This document shows, one piece after another, positions 11,678 through 23,291 of a stretch of 64,000 bases of DNA (its first letter is position 1; every line of letters begins with the position of its first letter). The DNA comes from Albifimbria verrucaria (lineage: Eukaryota > Ascomycota > Sordariomycetes > Hypocreales > Stachybotryaceae): the NCBI GenBank assembly GCA_020081605.1, contig JAHREC010000013.1, positions 1,116,001 to 1,180,000 of the forward strand. Direction: 5' to 3'. Made by a program: the position numbers and the translations under genes. The notes under the pieces are model-generated. The model worked only from the letters and a program-made list of their open reading frames with translations. It was not told the DNA's origin and made no database searches.

Positions 11678-12480
11678 GGTGCTCTGCCGTGCAGGAGGAG
11701 GCTATTCCAGCAACCTACAGCACAGGTTGAGGATCGTCGATGCCGCAGATGTAGAGTTGCGCCCTGTAGAGCAGGGGACAGGGCACATAGCAATCAATAG
11801 ACGGCCACATCCAGAGTATGCTTCGCCCACATCAAAGCGGAGCGCACACCAAGAGGTTTGAAGACGGATCGAGGTCTAGACCAAGGACCCTGACAACTGA
11901 CGGCCAGGCTCATGCGGGCTCGAAATTCTAGATTCGCTGGGGCTGCCGCTAGTGCGTCGGAGGGCTTCGCAGGCTAGGGGGCTCTGTAGATCAAACGAGC
12001 ATGTTGCCACCCTATGATTGGAACGGGGCGCTTCTCCCGACCAGCACTGCAGGCCCTTCCAACCAATTCTGGGATCGAGAATCGCCGTTTCCCGGAGCTC
12101 GGAGTCGAGAACGCCTGTGCAGTCACCCGCAGCGCCAAGAATAGCAAAGAGCATACACGTTGAAACAAAGCCGTCCGCCCACACCATGCGGAGCCTTTGC
12201 CAAGGCCCTGCGAACAATCCAAACAGGTCCAGGGAGGGCAAGGGTGGTGAGGAGCCCAAGCACCGAAAATCGTCGGATCGACAGCGCCCAACAGAAAAGT
12301 AAGGCTGTCAGCCGGGATGTGATGGATGCATGGCCAAAATGGCGATCTGAGATGGATGAGGGAAGTTTCCCATGAAAGAAAACCCGATTTATTTTAAGTA
12401 CTCGCGTACCTTCCCTACTTATCATACATGGAAAACTTGAAATACAGTACAGTAAATGCAAAATCCCAAAGAGGCCCTAG

Positions 12481-12549
12481 GTTACGTACCTACGTACCTA
12501 CCCCATTAGGACCTTAGGTAACGTTAGGTACTAAGGTAGGTAAGGTAGT
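12481..12549. repeat. TACCTA/TAGGTA motif cluster
   Basis: Many overlapping copies of TACCTA, TAGGTA and CGTACCTA in both orientations within about 70 bp, in a divergent promoter. Similar clusters occur in other intergenic regions of the window and were not noticed in exons. Confidence 0.7.
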
Positions 12550-13185
12550 AACTTATTATACTGTGGTTTAGACAAACCGCTCTTCTGAGCCGTTGCCTCT
12601 TACTGTATCTTGTGATACCCTCTACAAACGGGCTCCTGCCTACCTACATATTGATGTGAGCGCATTATTCTGTTGACGACGTAAATTTCAGTGCGCAGCT
12701 CGCATGCATGACATCCGAGACAATTCGAGACAGCCTGAGAGCACCCGAAGCCTCATCACACCATTGTCGACTTACGAGTTACACTTGCCGCAACTGCCGT
12801 GACAAGGCTATGCACCCTGCCATAATAAGTAATCAGCTCACCGGACATCTTCCACACCCACTGAACTTGACTGAACCACTGCCTGCCACAACCCGCTTAT
12901 GTAATATATCCTTGCATATCCTTGTAGGTCGTGCCTTATCCACAGTGCATTTTCAGCTTACGTGGGTGCAGACAGTCCTGCACAAATGGATGGAGGAGCC
13001 CCAGTAGGTAAGTCATCCGTAGGTGCCCTACCAATTGCACACGACTTGGACGCGATCTCACGTGCCCAGAGCCTCCATCCGGGGTCGCCACCATGCGCCA
13101 TCCAATGAAAATCCACCTAGGCTAGACCGTATTCATTAATCGGGTCGTTAACAATCAACTTCCTCTTGTGTCATCGTTGCACTCA

Positions 13186-13191
13186 ACGCGT
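13186..13191. promoter_or_regulatory. MluI cell-cycle box (ACGCGT) upstream of RAD18
   Basis: Exact ACGCGT palindrome 125 bp upstream of the RAD18 start. MBF/DSC1 sites of this sequence drive G1/S genes in yeasts; the role here is inferred from position. Confidence 0.4.
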
Positions 13192-13315
13192 GCGAATGCG
13201 CGACTCTCCATGCCTACTTCCACCGGCCTCGACACGCCCATACCGCCGTCCCGCGTTGCTTCTCGAACCCCCTCTTTCACCATAATCTCGAATATACCCG
13301 GCGCGTTCAGCTGCA

Positions 13316-14714
13316 ATGCCTACTGACGACGTCCCCGATTCCACCGACTGGTTGTCAACGCCACTGGCTGTCCTTTCCGCCGTCGAGGCCGCTCTGCGCT
13401 GTCAGGTCTGCAAAGACTTTTTCAGACTCCCGTCATCACCACCTGTTCCCATACTTTCTGTTCCCTATGCATACGGAGAGCCATCTCCAGCGATGGCAAA
13501 TGTCCTTTGTGCCGTGCACCCGAGCAGGAATTGAGACTGCGGAGTAATTGGTCCTTGGAAGAGACTGTCGAAGCATTTGTCAAGGCCCGCCCCGCGACTC
13601 TAGAGCTGGCCCGAAACCACGAAGCAGTTGCGCAAGCGAGCAAACGGAAAGCTGAAGAGGAGCCGCTTGATCTGGACGCTCAGCCGGAGGCAAAGAGGAT
13701 ACGGAAATCGGCAAGGTTGAGCAAGCAGCGCCCTGAACCAGACGCTCCTATCGTATCGCAACAACACGAACATGTCATCCAAGCATCAGATGATGATAAT
13801 GACGATGATGATGAATTCGTGCCCGAGCCAGGTAAGATAACCACGTCCTCATGACCAGGTACTGTGCTTACCATGCTTCAAGAGGATGGTTTAGTTGCCT
13901 GTCCTATTTGTCAAAAGAGGATGAAGGAATGGCAGGTATTTAGCCACTTAGAATCGTGTACGGGAGACTCAACACCGCAACCCGCCACCATCACCACCGA
14001 AACCAATGTAGAAACTGTCCTTGGACAGTCACAACGGCAGCAACAAAAACTGCTAGAGCGGTTACCGGCGCTCAATTATTCCTTACTCAAGGAACAACTG
14101 CTAAGGAAAAAGCTTGCAGAACTTGGTATATCAAACCAGGGCCCGAGACCCTTACTCGAACGACGGCACAAGGAATGGATGACTTTGTGGAATGCCAACT
14201 GCGATGCTGCGAAACCCAAGAAGCGCAACGAACTACTTCGAGACCTGGACGTATGGGAACGAACCCAAGGTGGGCGGGCCCAAACGTCAGGAAGTCAGCC
14301 CAAAATGCAGCAATTATCAAGGACAAGGATTTTGACGGTGCGGCGTGGGCTGCCAGGCACGAATCTTCCTTCAAAGATCTTGTTGCCAGCGCAAGGCAGA
14401 GCCGTTCAGCAGCGGCGAAAAAGAAGGCAGAGGACCAGCAGGCTTCCACCGGAGATGAAACCCCACAGCAAGAGCAAAACGCTCATCCCGAGACAACGGC
14501 AGAGGCTGGGTCTTCAGGGGAGGTCAAGACAGAGACTGAAGCTTCACCGAACTTAATACCTAAAACGACGGATGGAAATACTGCACCCGATGCGGCTTCA
14601 ATACCGCCGTCCAACAGCAATGACACAAATCTTACAGGCGCCGACTTGCGCGGGCTTGAGAAGCACGACGTAGATATCAAACCAGATGTTCTCACGCCGA
14701 TGCTTTGCGACTAG
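13316..14714 (+). CDS. RAD18: postreplication repair E3 ubiquitin ligase
   Basis: About 449 aa. Rad18 binds Rad6 and monoubiquitinates PCNA at stalled forks. A C3HC4 RING lies at about aa 29-68 ([27 protein letters not shown]). A C2HC UBZ-type finger follows the intron ([21 protein letters not shown] without its first residue), then a SAP-like DNA-binding helix pair ([20 protein letters not shown], about aa 245-280). The C-terminus is acidic and Ser/Thr/Pro-rich. The intron is 13832-13882. The RING is split by a short T5 run (13418-13422) and the C-terminal third by a C3 run (14299-14301); one base each restores the frame. It converges with CHM7. Confidence 0.93.
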
Positions 14715-14983
14715 GGTCAGCGGGGTTGGCGTTCTCTGCTTGGTTGGGGGTTAAATGCCAGTGATTAAAGCCCTGGCTCACTCACGTACGTATCATGTTT
14801 GGCGACGGCTATGATTATATTAGATAATTCTGGGCTGAGCCTGGAAGCAACAGGGTTGCCACTAATTGTGAAGTGTTGATACATCCCTAAACGTATATTT
14901 CAAAAAGAATCTAAAAGGCTCCCGTCGAAGTGCCCACAATTACATGGCAAGTGCTCTAGTCGTTATTATCGTACAATGCATGA

Positions 14984-16454
14984 TTACATGCTCGTCAGCG
15001 GTTCTTCCCTCTGCTTCGGTGACGAGTCCTCAACCGACAAGTTGGCAATGCCAGTCTCCGTTGTCGGTGTCAGCTCCTTTTCCCCTACCGGCTGAGAATC
15101 CGCAGGGACATCCGGAAGCTCTTCCAGCTTCTTCTGCGCCTCGGCAGCCTCCTTTGCCTCTTCCTCCCGCCGGCGCGCCTCTTCCTTCTTGCGCTCCTTC
15201 TCCTCCTTCATCTCCCTCTCTTGCTTCTCCATGACCTCGAGTTCGTCGTCGATCTCGCCCTCGTCCACAGGTGCGCCAAGCGACTCGGACATGATGGCGG
15301 ACAGTTCGTCGGTGTTGCTCATCTGCTCCCGCAGATGGTCCATGACGGCATCTACCCGATCAACGCCACCAACTTGGGCGTTGAGGTTCTTGAGCACGCC
15401 GGCCGAAGACTCCATGACCTTAACCAGCTGGACCTGGTCTGCAGCCTGCTCGATCTTCGCAGCCACCTCTTCAAGCTGGTTGAGTGTGGCATAACGTGAT
15501 TTAAGAGAAGACTCAGCAGTCTTCTTGGACCTGAGCGCCGCCATCGCAGCAACGCGGTTGTTACGTGCAACTGCACTTTTGGCAGACTGGTTCAGCTCTT
15601 CTATCCGAGAGTTCAACAGCTCGGTTTGATGTTTGAGACTCGCCAGCAACTCCTTGATGGAAGCAACGGTAGCATCTTCCTCCGTAATACCGCCCTGTTC
15701 GCCAGCTGCCTTGACCCTGATTGTTTGACCATCGTATTCAATCAGCTGCTTGTCTCTCGAAAGAAACTTGAGCAACACATCCAGATCCGTCTCCGACAAA
15801 CGTTGATCCTTGACCAACTGCGATGCGAAATCCTTCTCAAACTGTGCAGTCGTAAATGTTCGTTCGAACCGCGACTCCGCATCTGCCATTATCTGTTTGA
15901 ACCGCACGCTTGCTGCCTCCAGGTTCTCTAAGAGGGCGTATTTCCCTTGGGTAGTTTGTCTTCTCCCTAGTCGGGTCTGTTACGCCAAGTGTTCGCAGTG
16001 TCCATCCCACCACACTCCACGGGATTCCTGCCCAGCTGCGCTGATAGATGCTATGCGGTGACTTGAGGAAGTCTTGTAGAGGAACCAGATCTTTGTTGCC
16101 AACGGCCTCCCGCATCACCGTACCTAGCGCCAAAGGTTGGCCATACTGCTTATTCTCGAGACCTCGGAGTAGCGAGTCGTCGACGTTGAGGATAAAAACG
16201 CTCGAGTTGGAGCTTTGTTTTGCTAGGAGGCCTTCGGAAGCCAGTCGTGAAAGGGCGCTGCGCCAGGCCGCAATGTTGGCGCTGTAGCCATCTGGGTTTA
16301 AGGTCTTCTGGGGGCGAAAGTCGGAGTACAGAGCAGGCAGTCGAGCCCTATAAAGTACAAGGTTAGTACTTCACCATAAACAGTCAGGTCTGGGAGCAGT
16401 TTACTTCCGGAAGTTCTCGTCATGTTTAATGAGGAAATCAGCAAGTTCACCCAT
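14984..16454 (-). CDS. CHM7: ESCRT-III-related protein, CHMP7/Chm7 type
   Basis: About 471 aa. The N-terminal half is winged-helix-like (MGELADFLIKHDENFRK, then SALSRLASEGLLAKQ); the C-terminal half is an Snf7 domain with long charged helices (ESRFERTFT to SLGAPVDEGEIDDEL). That two-part build is typical of CHMP7/Chm7, which acts with LEM proteins in nuclear-envelope surveillance, rather than of plain Snf7. A Lys/Glu-rich coiled coil with runs of EEKERKKEEARRREEEAKEA and a short tail follow. The intron is 16348-16404. The frame breaks at TACCCAAGGGAAATAC (minus strand): runs at 15959-15961 and 15951-15953 each lack one base, restoring YPKGKYALLENLE. Confidence 0.88.
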
Positions 16455-17004
16455 CTTGGGCCTTGGCAGAATCGCCCCTTAGTAGACAGCGACGATACAC
16501 TTCAGTATGTGGCGGAAGCGAAAATATAGGACGCTGATATCGGGCCTGACAAGCCCGCGGCCGCAGCAAGTGTATCTTTGAGAGCAGTAGTGGGAAATAG
16601 ATGTTGAAATGGTGGTGGGGGTGCATGTGACGATGATGGATGGATCTTGCAGCCAAAGAACTACCTAAGTAGGTAGCTAGTGTCTTATCAGCGCGTCATG
16701 CTCCTCCGTTATCAGGCACCTCCCTGCTTACAGGACTCAGACAACTAACCAACCTCCATATCAAATGTCTAAAGCACTTGGTAATACTTGGGTAGCATTT
16801 GTTTTTGAATAGGCTTTACTGTATATAGCATTGGTATTGTATGTATGTATGTATGTATGTATTCGCCTCTTGCCCGCTGTAGCCTAAGAGCACTTGGTGA
16901 ACGGCACGTATTACTGGTAGCATTGAAGAATGGCACATCTATTTGCACCGGATTACATAGGTCTCTTCCAGACCCCATGTTCTGTCTGTCTTATCCACAT
17001 CTAT
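16455..17004. other. CHM7 promoter and TRS85 3' region
   Basis: 550 bp with an inverted CTACCTAagtAGGTAG element at 16661-16678, about 200 bp upstream of the CHM7 ATG, and an (ATGT)n tract. Short frames here show no protein character. Confidence 0.4.
16840..16862 (+). repeat. (ATGT)n microsatellite
   Basis: About five perfect tetranucleotide units in the CHM7-TRS85 gap. Confidence 0.85.
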
Positions 17005-19326
17005 TTAATCAAAGCCTTGTTGGGCTGTTCCTGTCGTGGTATCATCACTTGCCGCCTCTTCGTCGCCATGTAAGGGCGCAGTCTCGAGCACGCCGGGCCT
17101 TACCACCATACTTGCCCTCCTCGACCGCAAGTCTGTCAACGCTTCGCTTTCTTCGTCTATATCATCCCGTGACCCATTGCCACCTGCATCGTCGTCATTG
17201 TCGCCAGGGATCTCGAGCTTTTCCGACAGCTCGTGTTGTAAAGAGTTGAGGTAGGCACCAGCGTACTCGAACTGTGAGATGCCTTGCGCGTGCGGCAAGG
17301 ATCCGTACCTACGCTCTGCGTCCTGGTAGCACCGGTAGGCAGGAATATACTTGGCCTGCTGAATCCACGCCTCTGCCGCAAGAACACTCCACGCTGCTGA
17401 TTTACGACGCCGGTTTCCCCAACTAAGACTTCCGACGCCTGGCTTCGAAGCATAACAGATGGCCAAGCGCTCCTTGACCAGAGCTTCCCCGATCTGACCT
17501 AATATCTTTGAGTCCAGAAGTCGAAGCCCCCAACGCCCTGCGTCGTCGACGCTGGTTCCGCCACGCAATCGTAAAAGTTCCAGGCCAAGGTTCACGCTAC
17601 GGAGCGCCCCATATGGTGCACTGCATCGAGTGTTGTACGAGTAAAGGCGGCCTCCAGCATCTGCTCTATTGTTTCGGATCGGCTCTTCGATGCCGCCTGC
17701 TGTGGCGCGATAAGCAGACTGACGGCCGCCATCTCGTTTGCTGCAGCATGATACTTCCATGCCTTTGAATCCCCGAAATCAGATCGTAGCAACTCGTATG
17801 TTGAGTGAGCCAGCTTCCAATCACGAAGCATAAAGGCGTAATCGGCGAGTTTCCTCATTATGGCCTCCGGAGTGTCGGCCCTGAAGAAGCCCGAAGCGTT
17901 GTAGTTGTCCCCTGTACCGCTGTTCCCTCCAGAGGATGACCTAGAGACGGCGCCAAACCCAGCCCATTTCCGTGACAAGTTCATGAAACGACCAGTGATG
18001 CCTCTACGCCTCGATGCTACCTGGTCATTCCATATGTTTACGTGACGCTCCATGTTGGGGACAATGGATTGAGTCACCATCTCTCGGATGAACGTGCGGA
18101 TGGCGGTGGCATCGGATTCAAATATGTAACGCGCAGGATCCTCAAAATCTGCCTCGTTCTCGCTCTTGCGTATGCCGAATAGCTCCTCGGCCGCCGTCAT
18201 CCAGTTGGTACGAGGCAGTGGAATACTGTCATCGTCAGTTTCTGCACATTGGCTGCTCCTTAGGCGCAGAAGGTGACAGTGTTGTCCAAGATTCCGTTTC
18301 ATCTGTTCAAAAGTCCCATAGACCTTGAGATGTCATCATTCTCCTCATCATGGACTAATACATAATACCGAAGATAGTCTGAATCAACCCAGGGAGGAAG
18401 TTTCTTGGCGCCCTCGTTGGTCTCCGTGTAGAGTCTCCGTAGCTCTTCGATCGGAGTCTGGTTTCTCGAGCTTATAGCAATGATGCAAGCTACTGGATGT
18501 GCAAATGTCTCATGTGGCGCGAGCGGCATACCCGACAGTAGTCGGCGTAAGTACAGAGCGTAATACGGGGACGGAGCCTCATCGTCTGAGCCAGGCCTAA
18601 TGGCGCCATGCTGTGGAAAGGAGAGGAATGATTCCTCGGCATACGAGAGGTGACAATCAACAACCGCCTCCACGTCGGACAGGGTTTTTCGGTCTTTCGA
18701 GGTGCTCCATATGACACCCTTGGAAGATCCGCCGACCCTGCTGGTTTAATACCCGAGATGCTGGGGTCCGGATGCTCCACGCTGTCACCAAGTTTCGTGA
18801 GCCGTATCGAGAAGTCCTCAAAAGGCCGACTCAACCCATTGCTGTCTCGCACGGTAACCTTGCCCTGGATGTTCTCCCCAAATGGCCGCAGAAGTTCCCA
18901 TAGGCCGTTTCGAAAGCCCTTCTCCGCGATCAACGCCTCCGTATCTTCGGAGGCGTAAACGGACACATGCGGGACAAAGGCTCGGAGGATCAGGTTCAGG
19001 GGTTCGTCGGGGCTGTCACCGGCGGTGTCGGACAGCAGTCGGTTCACAGCCGAGTCGAAAGCAGCACCAGAGACAACTCGAGATGGAGAGCCTCGCCCGA
19101 CAGGCGACATCGACCTGGAGCCGGGTGGGGATAAGGTCGAGGCATAGAGGGAAGCGGTTGAGGGGTTGGGTTTTCGGAATGGCAGGCTAGACTCGGACTG
19201 GGACAAAGAAAGCGACTCGAGTGCCGAGGTAGAGTGACGCGTCTTGGGTAGCTTCAGAGCAGAAGCCGCTGTGGGCAGTGCCTGGATTGATTCCGTCGGC
19301 GACTCATCTTCAAGCGGCTGTGGCAT
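17005..19326 (-). CDS. TRS85: TRAPPIII subunit Trs85/TRAPPC8
   Basis: About 774 aa, no intron. Trs85 defines the TRAPPIII complex, the Ypt1/Rab1 exchange factor for autophagy and Golgi traffic. Recognised from a Ser-rich N-terminus, SGAAFDSAVNRLLSD, LNLILRAFVPHVSVYAS, GLWELLRPFGENIQGKVTVR, VHDEENDD, MLRDWKLAHSTYELLRSDF with KAWKYHAAA, and TRCSAPYGALR. Three short runs break the frame (18685-18689, 18309-18312, 17643-17645), each needing one base. The start is uncertain: an in-frame upstream ATG at 19488 opens 40 codons that close at 19366, so I use 19326. It is divergent from CWC26. Confidence 0.9.
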
Positions 19327-19862
19327 GAAGGCGACGTGTGGACGATGGCTGTCCGCGCTTAGGGATTAAGTGATGTTGGTCGATACATGAGGCGCGCAGG
19401 ATCGCAGGTGGTGTGGCCGGATCTCCTTTTCGGCATGTTCCTCGCCCTCTCGCAGAAAAGAGGGTTTGGGCGACGGCGGTTGTGGCATACAATATTACCT
19501 ACTATGTTTGATGATGCTCGCTATCCCTCGTCAGGCCAGTAGGTGAGGTGTCCTACGACTGGTAATGGTGCTTCTGGTATCGATGTACCAGCCCAGCGCT
19601 ACCCAAGTACCCTATCAGCTCTTTAGGCGTAATTTTAGCGAAGCGCTGTCATAAAGGTACTTGATGGATATCGAAAGGCGACTTTCACTTACCGGGGTCT
19701 TAGTGGAAAGCCTGACATCACCCTGGTACCTGCATAATCGTTTGCTGCCAGCTGCATCCCATTCAAGCTACATCAACATTCGTCCTTACAGCGCCTCTCT
19801 CCCTCTACTTCGTCTTTGCGACACTAGCAGTTCAGTTTAGAACCAGGACCTGAGAAGCCGGG
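19327..19862. promoter_or_regulatory. TRS85-CWC26 divergent promoter with an upstream ORF
   Basis: 536 bp. On the minus strand an upstream ORF (19366-19488, 40 codons, beginning MPQPPSPKPS) lies in the same frame as TRS85 and stops before its ATG. Scattered GGTACC/TACCTG motifs occur near 19600-19730. Confidence 0.4.
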
Positions 19863-20848
19863 ATGCCTTCTGATCTAGCAGATTACCTCGCATCTCGCTA
19901 CCTGGTAGCCGACCCGAAGCCTTCCAAGAAGCGCAAGCGCAAGCAAGCCTCCACTGCGTCAGGACTGTTGATCACCGACGACGACGATTCTACCTGGACC
20001 AACCCAACGTCTGCCAAAGAAAATGACAATGAGGATGGCCCGGTAATGGTGGCGGGCAAGACGGCCGAGTTCCGCAAGGCCAAAAGAACAACTGGAAGAC
20101 GCTGGGCGGCGACACCAACACATCCATGAAAGACGAAAGCGCCGCAGCAGACGCGATTCTAGCATCCGTCGCCGCCGAGCAAGACGCAGCGAGAGCCGCC
20201 GATGATGAAATGCCCGTGGTGGAAGATGGCGAAGGTGTTGCCAAAATGAGCGACGGCACGCACGCAGGCCTTCAAAGCGCCGCTGCAGTCTCGGCGCAGC
20301 TCAAGCGCCGCCAACGGGAGGAGAGAGAAGATTTTGAGCGCCATCGTAAAAACGCAAAGGAAGAAGAAACAGTCTACCGTGACGCCACAGGCAGGCGAAT
20401 CGATATATCTATGAAACGAGCCGAGGCGCGGCGCGCGGCCGCTGAGGCAGAGGAGAAAGAACGACTTGCTACGGAAGCTCTCAAGGGTGATGTTCAGTTA
20501 GAGGAGGCCAGGAAAAGACGGCAGCAACTCGAGGACGCCAAGGTCATGTCCTTTGCCCGAACCGCTGACGACGTAGAGATGAACCAGGAGCTAAAGGAGA
20601 AGGAAAGATGGAACGACCCCATGATGCAGTTTATGTCGGAGAAGAAAAACAGCGACGGTAAAGGCAAGGTCTCAAAACGGCGACCAGTCTATGCAGGCGC
20701 CGCTCCACCCAACCGCTATGGCATCAAGCCAGGATATCGCTGGGACGGAGTAGATCGTGGCATAGGATTTGAAGCAGAGCGTTTCAAGGCCATAAACCGG
20801 CGTGAGAGGAACAAGGATCTAAATTATTCATGGCAGATGGATGAGTAA
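19863..20848 (+). CDS. CWC26: pre-mRNA-splicing factor CWC26 (Bud13)
   Basis: About 328 aa, no intron. Bud13/Cwc26 is part of the RES (retention and splicing) complex in the spliceosome. The N-terminus [15 protein letters not shown] and the C-terminal block (SKRRPVYAG, then [18 protein letters not shown] and [17 protein letters not shown]) are diagnostic. Between them lies a Lys/Glu/Arg-rich, largely helical region with [14 protein letters not shown]. One short A4 run at 20082-20085 breaks the frame; one more A restores KNNWKTLGG. The ATG at 19863 is the first in the frame and matches the family start. Confidence 0.93.
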
Positions 20849-21127
20849 AGAACTACGACTGTACATAAACATTTGATATTGATACCCATCTGAAGAAGAG
20901 AAAATGCAAAGCACCTGAATGATCTCATGTTTCAATTCACTATTCACTTTCACACTCTGTTAGTCTATTGTACAAGCTTGTTGCCTTCAGCCTTCGTTCG
21001 AGTTGCGCTAGCCATGGCAATCACCATAACCAGTTGACGAGTTCATCAGCTCTAGTATGTCACGGATCCCAAGACACCCAAGCTGGCGATCCGGTTGTGA
21101 CACATCAACCAACTACAGTGTTCCCTA

Positions 21128-23291
21128 CTACTTGCGCCGCCGAAGTCGCTTATCTGGACCGTAGTCGCACAGTTGCTTGACTAGCCTGATCCACTCCTGC
21201 TTAGGCATTTGTCCTGGCTTGTCTCCAACACGACCATGGAAAGGCTTGATCAGATCACCAATGGCAATACCCTCGGGTGGAATCTTCTCAAGGATCTCCG
21301 AAGGGTCGATACCCATGCCAGATTGAGGAGGCGATGCACCTGTGATAAAAGTGTTAGCGATGAACCAACAGTGACGTTCCTCAAGCTGTGGCGAGAGCGA
21401 GCTAATACTGCAGGGATACTTACTGCCTTGTGTAGGAATGGGGCTTCCAGCCCGTGAACCAGACGGAGTACCCTTCCCTCCACTGCCAATAAGCTTGATC
21501 TTCTTCCGTGGACCGGCGCCATCCGACATCTCTCCAGCTGTGCCCTCACCATCGCTGCCAGACCCAGCACCCATCTTGGAACGACGCGGTACCGCCGTCT
21601 GAGGGAGTGGCGTACCGGATCGACTTCCAGTGGGGGCAGCGGCACTCTTCTTCAGCTTCTTGCGGGAAGATTCGTTGCCACTCGACTCAGATAGGGCGGG
21701 TGAGCCGGCGCGCTTCAGTGTGTTGCCCTTCTTCGAGGCATCGCCTTGCTTGTGCTTGCCCTGACCTGTTGCAGAAGATTTGCTGCTGCCTGCCTTGGCC
21801 TTGTCTTTGTCTTTATCAGCCTGCCCGTCCTTGTCTTGCTCCTTCTTGTCGTCTTCCTTGTTTTCATCCTCATCATCTGACGAGGATTCATCAGACTTTA
21901 ATTGGTTAGCCACATTCAGAAGCTGTTTGATGAGTAGGAGAACATCAAACTTACCGAGCTGCTCCAGGGTTATCCTCGGAATTGTCGCTTTCATAGATGA
22001 CTTCCTGATCTCTCTTGATGAGTGCCTTCTTTGTGGCCTTGCCGTATTTGCGACGCTCCAATTCCTCCCGCAACTCTGCTTGCAGCTCCTTGTCAACCTC
22101 TTGCTCATCACCCTCACCGAACAGATTCGCGCCCAACTGCTCGCGACGAATACGGCTGTTAGACTCCTTGGCATCCTCATCGTCGTTGCGTTCAAAGTTT
22201 GGCGTCTCATCGTCATCCTGGAATTCGTCGCCAGACACATCGAGTTCATCGTGCTCCATCTTTTCAGATCGGGAGGCGGCTCTGAAGGTGTCACTCTCAG
22301 TTTTAACCATTCGGCCACGCCCGTAGAGCGCCCGTCTTGTGGCCTCGAGATCCTCAACGCCAGCCCTTTTCTCGTCATCTTTCATTACCCATCTGCCTAC
22401 GTCAACTTTCCTGTTCATGAACGCTTCAACTTGATCAATACTGAAAGGCTTGAACGGCGGCTTTGCCGTGAACCTGTAGCACTTTTCCAATGGTATCATG
22501 CGAAAAACTGATTTGTCAATCATGAAAGCGACGTGCAATTCAGAAAGGGCAGCGATGTAGGTCCCCACCCAGACGTTCTTCCCATCCGCGTCCTCCAGAT
22601 GCCATGGCAGGGCTTCTTCGTAGCGTAGATCTGCTTCCTTTTACCGGCTTCCGTCTTGGGGCCTTGTTGAAGGTGGGCTTGTCCTCCTTCTGTTTCTTTT
22701 GCTTTTTAGGTGCGGCGTCCTTAGTCACGGGGCTATTTTGGCCTGGTCAATGGCGCGCTGCGCCTCTTTCTGCAGCTTGACTTGCGCCAGTCTCTCGACC
22801 TCCTTCTCATCGACGGGCGGTAACTCGGCAGGCTCCTCCTTTACCATTCTGCCGGGTGGCGGCTGCCTAGCGTCTCGTCGATGCAAAGTGACGGGTCGAG
22901 CAAATTCTTCTTGGTCGGTTGGATCGACAGGGCTGTCGCCAAGTTTCGTTTGAGAGAATTTCATGAGGTGGTAGCGGATCCCGTCGAGCAGGGCCTTCTT
23001 GGTCGTCATGATGGGGATATCTGAGTACTGGTAGGGCGGCGGCGGCTCTGACCACCCTCCATACTTCTGGCGCAACTCCTCGAGAGATGGCTTCGGTCCA
23101 TTCTGCACACCCCGTCGAGGCGCGATCGTGGGAGGTTGGGCTTGGCCTTGGCCTGAGGCAGGCCTGTGGGTAGGCACCAGAGGGCGCGGTTGTTTTCGGA
23201 GTGGCCGTAGAGGGTTCGCCTTGGGTTTTCGAGCGCGCGGCGGCTGCGGCACGGTGGGTAGGGAGTTCGGGTTATTGGGAGAATCGCTCAT
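21128..23291 (-). CDS. TFG1: TFIIF alpha subunit (RAP74/Tfg1)
   Basis: About 674 aa. Largest TFIIF subunit, escorting RNA polymerase II into the initiation complex. The dimerisation domain spans the middle (YEEALPWHLEDADGKNVWVG, then AFMIDKSVFRMIPLEKCYRF and RRALYGRGRMVK). A long acidic, Lys/Ser-rich linker follows. The C-terminal winged helix is IAIGDLIKPFHGRVGD with QEWIRLVKQLCDYGPDKRLR. Introns are 21896-21954 and 21340-21423. Four short runs (22729-22732, 22658-22661, 22639-22642, 21967-21969) break the frame, one base each; the last also puts the first intron in phase (NPWSSS|SDESS). It is divergent from the nucleotidyltransferase gene. Confidence 0.92.

Larger units (their letters stand above)
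11678..13315. promoter_or_regulatory. divergent promoter region, Zn2Cys6 factor and RAD18
   Basis: 1.64 kb between divergent starts. It contains a TACCTA/TAGGTA cluster at 12481-12549 and a canonical MluI cell-cycle box ACGCGT at 13186-13191, about 125 bp before the RAD18 ATG. The latter is consistent with S-phase (MBF-like) control of a repair gene, as is known for fungal replication genes. I found no supported gene inside; short frames at 11876-12300 are not protein-like. Confidence 0.45.

Noticed and set aside
17592..17610. Frame break in TRS85 at the C4 run 17607-17610
   Set aside because: Placing the missing base at 17643-17645 instead restores the conserved TRCSAPYGALR motif, which the other site would lose.
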